Positions 52,802 through 56,134 of a DNA stretch of 56,134 nt are shown here, piece by piece. This stretch comes from Actinomyces dentalis DSM 19115 (GTDB lineage Bacteria; Actinomycetota; Actinomycetes; Actinomycetales; Actinomycetaceae). The stretch is from the NCBI RefSeq assembly GCF_000429225.1, contig NZ_AUBL01000029.1, positions 1-56,134 on the forward strand, given 5' to 3'. A model generated the notes under the pieces. It was not told where the DNA came from. It did not search any database and saw only the letters and a program-made list of their open reading frames with translations. The translations under genes and the position numbers were made by a program. Position 1 is the first letter of the stretch; each line of letters begins with the position of its first letter.

Positions 52802-54700
52802 ATGAGCCGCCCCGCCCTCATCACCAGCCCCCGCCACGTCGGCGACGACCCCGACTGGTGGCGCCGCGCCGTCGTCTACCAGGTCTACCCGCGCTCCTTC
52901 CAGGACACCGACGGCGACGGCGTGGGCGACATCCCCGGCATCACCGCCCGCCTCGACCACCTCGACCGGCTCGGGGTCGACGTCGTGTGGCTCAGCCCCG
53001 TCTACCGCTCCCCGCAGGACGACAACGGCTACGACATCTCCGACTACGAGGACGTCGACCCGCTCTTCGGGTCGCTCGCCGACCTCGACGAGCTCATCGC
53101 CGCACTGCACGGGCGCGGCATGCGCCTGGTCATGGACCTGGTGGTCAACCACACGAGCGACGAGCACCCCTGGTTCGCCGCCTCCCGCTCCCGCCGGGAC
53201 GACCCCAAGCGCGACTGGTACATCTGGCGGCCGGCCCGCGACGTGCCCGGCCTGGAGCCCGGCAGCCCCGGCACCGAGCCCACCAACTGGGGCTCGGCCT
53301 TCTCCGGCTCCGCCTGGGCCTGGGACGAGGCCACCGGCGAGTTCTACCTCCACCTGTTCTCCCCCAAGCAGCCCGACCTCAACTGGGAGAACGACGACGT
53401 CCGCCGCGCCGTGCACGCCATGATGGGCCGCTGGCTCGACCGCGGCGTCGACGGCTTCCGCATGGACGTCATCTCCCTCATCTCCAAGACCCACCCGCTG
53501 GTCGACGGCGTCAAGCGCGACGGCGACCTGTTCGGCGACGGCTTCTCCGCCGTCGCCAACGGCCCGCGCGTCCACGAGTTCCTCCACGAGATGTGGCGGA
53601 CCGTCTTCGCGCCCCGCTCCCGCCACATCCTCACGGTCGGCGAGACTGCGAACGTCACCCTCGCCCAGGCTCAGCGCTACACGAACCTCGACGCCCCCGA
53701 GCTCGACATGGTCTTCCAGTTCGAGCACACCGGCCTGGACGCCGGTCCCGGCGGCAAGTTCGACCCGCGGCCCGTGCCTTTCGTCGCCCTCAAGGAGAAC
53801 CTCGCCCGCTGGCAGGAGGGCCTGGCCCCGGTCGACGGCGTCGAGCGCGGCTGGAACTCCTCCTACTGGGACAACCACGATCAGCCCCGCGCCGTCTCCC
53901 GCTTCGGCGACGACGACCCGGCCTGGCGGGTGCTCAGCGCCAAGACGCTGGCCTCGATCCTCCACCTGCACCGGGGCACGCCCTACGTCTACCAGGGCGA
54001 GGAGCTCGGCCAGACCAACACGGTCTTCCGCGGCCTGGAGGACTACCGGGACCTGGAGTCCATCAACCACTTCCACGAGCGCACCGGCGTCGGCGACGAC
54101 CCCGCCCGGGTCCTGGCGGCCCTGGCCCGCGTCTCCCGGGACAACGCCCGCACCCCCGTGCAGTGGGACGCGACCGCGAACGCCGGTTTCACCACCGGCG
54201 AGCCGTGGATCCCCGTGACCCCCAACTACACCGAGATCAACGCCGCCGACCAGGTGGGCGCGCCCGGGTCCGTCTTCGAGCACTACCGCGCCCTTATTGC
54301 GCTGCGCCACGACGACGACGCCGTCGCCCTCGGCTCCTTCCGGCTCCTGGCCGCCGACGACCCGGCCGCCTGGGTGATCCTGCGCGAGAGCCTGCAGGGC
54401 GGCCGGGACGGGGGCCGGGCCGACGGCGGGCGCGGTCAGGACGGCGGGGACCGGCAGCCCGACGGCGGGCGCGAGCAGGTCCTGCTCCTGGCCTGCTGGG
54501 GGCGGGACGGGCTCGACCTCGCCCCCGGCTCGCCGCTGGCCGCGCGCCTGGCCGATGAGGGGCTGGACCTGGGGGAGTGGTCCGACGCCGAGCGCGTGCT
54601 GATGGCCTCGCTGCCCGCCGACGAGGCGGCCGGCTCCGGCACGGGCGCGCCCGAGCGGCTCGGGGGCTGGGACTCGGTCATCCTGCGCCGCACCGTGTGA
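52802..54700 (+). CDS. GH13 alpha-glucosidase (oligo-1,6-glucosidase type)
   Basis: A 632-residue cytoplasmic enzyme of subfamily 31-like type. It starts WWRRAVVYQVYPRSFQDTDGDGVGDIPGI. MDLVVNHTSDEHPWF, the nucleophile D222 in GFRMDVISLI, the acid/base E281 in TVGETANV and D360 in DNHDQPRAV form the active site. VVNHTSDEHPWF is the Asn-His-Thr-Ser motif of oligo-1,6/alpha-glucosidases. A Gly/Asp/Arg-rich insertion (around residues 535-560, GGRDGGRADGGRGQDGGDRQ) is a recent expansion. GGAAGG precedes the ATG. It would hydrolyse the sugars brought in by the preceding importer. Confidence 0.94.
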   Translation: MSRPALITSPRHVGDDPDWWRRAVVYQVYPRSFQDTDGDGVGDIPGITARLDHLDRLGVDVVWLSPVYRSPQDDNGYDISDYEDVDPLFGSLADLDELIAALHGRGMRLVMDLVVNHTSDEHPWFAASRSRRDDPKRDWYIWRPARDVPGLEPGSPGTEPTNWGSAFSGSAWAWDEATGEFYLHLFSPKQPDLNWENDDVRRAVHAMMGRWLDRGVDGFRMDVISLISKTHPLVDGVKRDGDLFGDGFSAVANGPRVHEFLHEMWRTVFAPRSRHILTVGETANVTLAQAQRYTNLDAPELDMVFQFEHTGLDAGPGGKFDPRPVPFVALKENLARWQEGLAPVDGVERGWNSSYWDNHDQPRAVSRFGDDDPAWRVLSAKTLASILHLHRGTPYVYQGEELGQTNTVFRGLEDYRDLESINHFHERTGVGDDPARVLAALARVSRDNARTPVQWDATANAGFTTGEPWIPVTPNYTEINAADQVGAPGSVFEHYRALIALRHDDDAVALGSFRLLAADDPAAWVILRESLQGGRDGGRADGGRGQDGGDRQPDGGREQVLLLACWGRDGLDLAPGSPLAARLADEGLDLGEWSDAERVLMASLPADEAAGSGTGAPERLGGWDSVILRRTV

Positions 54701-54901
54701 GGGGCGCCGGGTGAGGCGGGGCGTCCCCACCCCCGCCCGCCCGGGCAGGGCCGCGAGACGGTGCGAGGGATCTTTCTCACCGGAACCGGAGCACGGTTCG
54801 AGCTCTCCACGCAGTAGACGCGGTTCGGGAGCCTTTCCGCTTCTCCTGCGTCCATGCCGTTTTGGTATCATGAGATTCGGAGTGCCGGGGAGGTCCTCAC
54901 C

Positions 54902-55282
54902 ATGGTCGAGAGTACCGGCGGTGATCGGTGCGAGGATGCGCGGTGCACGGTGCAGGCCGAGCGTCGGATGTTCATTCGTGATGTGAAACCCTACGAGGTT
55001 CCCGAGAGTCTGGACGATCTCAGGGGACCTTCGGGCGGCGTCGTCGAACTGCCCCATACGCTGCTGTGGGCGCCGGGAGACGGTCGCATCGATCTTGATG
55101 AGAAGGGCGGTGTCGGCCTGGTCTACCGAGCGGTGGTGGCTGAGGGCGCGGTCGCCGATCAGGCGGCCATCCTCAATCGCGATCGTCTCGTGGAGGTGTG
55201 GCCGGAACTGCTCCTGCCGCGGCGCGCCCGTGAATTGTGGGAGACCCGTTTCCCGCGTCTTCGAGACAGGGCGGGCGCATGA
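54902..55282 (+). CDS. Putative antitoxin or regulator of the NTase toxin
   Basis: A 126-residue acidic protein beginning MVESTGGDRCEDARCTVQ. A central part, PHTLLWAPGDGRIDLDEKGGVGLVYRAVV, and a basic tail, PRRARELWETRFPRLRDRAGA, are seen. I do not recognise a domain. It is not an AbiEi winged-helix antitoxin by inspection. GGGGAGG lies eight bases ahead of the ATG. The stop overlaps the NTase start (ATGA), the layout of an antitoxin-toxin pair, and the assignment rests on this context only. Confidence 0.5.
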   Translation: MVESTGGDRCEDARCTVQAERRMFIRDVKPYEVPESLDDLRGPSGGVVELPHTLLWAPGDGRIDLDEKGGVGLVYRAVVAEGAVADQAAILNRDRLVEVWPELLLPRRARELWETRFPRLRDRAGA

Positions 55283-55905
55283 GTGAGAAGCGTGATGCGC
55301 AGCGTGAGGTGACCCGTATCGCCCTGTCGGGCATTGCCGGGTTCGGTTTCGCCCTGGCGGGTTCCGGCGCCATCCGTGAGCACGGTGTGATCGACCGTCC
55401 CACGGAGGACGTCGATCTGTTCACCACGACCCGGGATCCCGTGGAGTTCGTGAGAGCCATCGAACGAGTCTCGAAGGATCTAAGGGAACGCGGTTACGAG
55501 GTCGGGGAGGTCCGCCGAGCGACATGGTTCGCCAGACTGCGGGTGCGCGCCGCCGATGAGACGCGGTTGGAGGTCGATCTGGGAGTTGACTGGCGCAGAA
55601 GCGCCCCGGTGGTTCTCGGAGTTGGGCCGGTGTTGAGTGTGGAGGACGCGGTCGGCAGCAAGGTTTCCGCGCTGTATTCGCGCGGTGAGCCGCGCGATTA
55701 CCTCGATGTCGACGCGATACGCAGGTGGGGGCAGTTCACTGACGAGGAGCTGGTGAACGCTGTCACCGAGCGCGACCCTGGCTTCGAGACGGGTATGTTC
55801 GCCCAGCAGCTGGAGGCCGTGCGTCGGGTGACGCCTTTGGATGTTCGCCGCTACGGCGTCGACTCGGAGCAGTTGGAAGGAATTAAAGAACGTTGCATAC
55901 AATGA
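55279..55905 (+). CDS. AbiEii/AbiGii-like nucleotidyltransferase toxin
   Basis: A 208-residue polymerase-beta-type NTase. The motif G28-S29 and D44-x-D46 lie in LAGSGAIREHGVIDRPTEDVDLF. A third acidic region is LEVDLGVDWR, and a late SVEDAVGSKVSALYSRGEPRDYLDVDAI matches the AbiEii family, whose members modify tRNA or other nucleotide targets. The upstream gene overlaps by four bases. The stop codon TGA belongs to the AATGAGCC of the following interspersed element, so the native C-terminus may have been shortened by that insertion. Confidence 0.75.
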   Translation: MSEKRDAQREVTRIALSGIAGFGFALAGSGAIREHGVIDRPTEDVDLFTTTRDPVEFVRAIERVSKDLRERGYEVGEVRRATWFARLRVRAADETRLEVDLGVDWRRSAPVVLGVGPVLSVEDAVGSKVSALYSRGEPRDYLDVDAIRRWGQFTDEELVNAVTERDPGFETGMFAQQLEAVRRVTPLDVRRYGVDSEQLEGIKERCIQ

Positions 55906-56013
55906 GCCTTTCTCACCAGGAAAGCCCCCGGACTGGCGGGGATCGGCGCGGTGGTGCGGGGGGGATTGGGCGGGGGGTGGGGGTGGTGCGCGCGGGGGCC
56001 GCCCGGGATAGTG
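55901..56013 (+). repeat. Short interspersed element (copy 3) ahead of the partial transposase
   Basis: The block AATGAGCCTTTCTCACCAGG, AAGCCC, CGGACTGGCGGGGATCGGCG and, at the end, GGGATAGTG is shared with 38129-38195 (inverted) and 33254-33335. Here it lies within 50 bp of a probable transposase start, so it may be the 5' end of a complete IS element. Confidence 0.55.
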
Positions 56014-56051
56014 TGTTCTGACCAATGAATCCGCTACCAGGGGGTCCCCGC

Positions 56052-56134
56052 GTGCTGTCCTATCCTGCCACTTTGGATGTTCCCGAGTCCATCGCCCACA
56101 CCATCTGCCTGTGGTTGGCCGCCCACCGCAGGGC
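56052..56134 (+). CDS. Partial transposase, N-terminus only
   Basis: A GTG preceded by AGGGGGTCCCCGC starts VLSYPATLDVPESIAHTICL and continues to the window edge. The beginning resembles IS5-family transposases of actinobacteria, which open with LxYPATLDVP and HRR after about 25 residues. Only 27 residues are visible, so the assignment rests on this motif and on the IS-end-like repeat upstream. Confidence 0.5.
   Translation, partial: MLSYPATLDVPESIAHTICLWLAAHRR

Overview
The window is chromosomal DNA of a very GC-rich actinobacterium, most likely Actinomyces or a close relative. The evidence is GC-skewed codon use, GTG starts, an LAxTG sortase substrate, Tat-type lipoproteins, and a threonine (hom, thrB) to rho, rpmE, prfA, prmC block typical of Actinobacteria. 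No rRNA, tRNA or cas genes were seen.

Layout. 1-1.6 kb: the tail of a TPR-like gene, a small membrane protein and a PIN-toxin/antitoxin pair. 1.7-8.8 kb (minus strand): a five-gene putative iron importer. It has an S component, a double-ATPase and a T component of an ECF transporter, followed by two fused membrane/ATPase ABC proteins. A DtxR/IdeR-like box precedes the ABC pair and a weaker one lies at the ECF promoter. 9.1-20.1 kb: hom, thrB, a PAS protein, rho, a sortase-anchored repeat protein, rpmE, prfA and prmC. 20.3-33 kb: single genes (VOC protein, AraC regulator, fructosamine-kinase-like protein, DNA-alkylation repair protein, RHH protein, pcrA, CPBP protease, nitroreductase, acetyltransferase, MFS exporter, SDR). 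33-38.3 kb: a lower-GC McrBC restriction island next to a decayed insertion sequence (IS) and bracketed by short repeat copies. 39-54.7 kb: two alpha-glucoside uptake and hydrolysis loci. One has a LacI regulator with two GH31 enzymes, the other a ROK regulator with one GH13 enzyme. Each has its own Tat lipoprotein binding protein, two permeases and a palindromic operator candidate. 54.9-56.1 kb: an AbiEii-like nucleotidyltransferase toxin pair, then the start of a probable transposase.

How the parts work together. The two sugar loci look like separately regulated uptake systems feeding intracellular alpha-glucosidases. Neither encodes an ATPase, so they probably share a MsiK-like ATPase encoded elsewhere. 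The ECF and ABC genes fit a ferric-siderophore uptake system of the equibactin (EqbH-L) / YbtPQ kind. McrBC, the PIN pair and the NTase pair are defence or stability modules.

The least expected signal is in the intergenic DNA. Five gene-free stretches carry arrays of about 20-bp units in direct and inverted order, in at least three sequence families. In addition, a 120-bp palindromic element occurs twice, 23 kb apart, with identical length and arm spacing.
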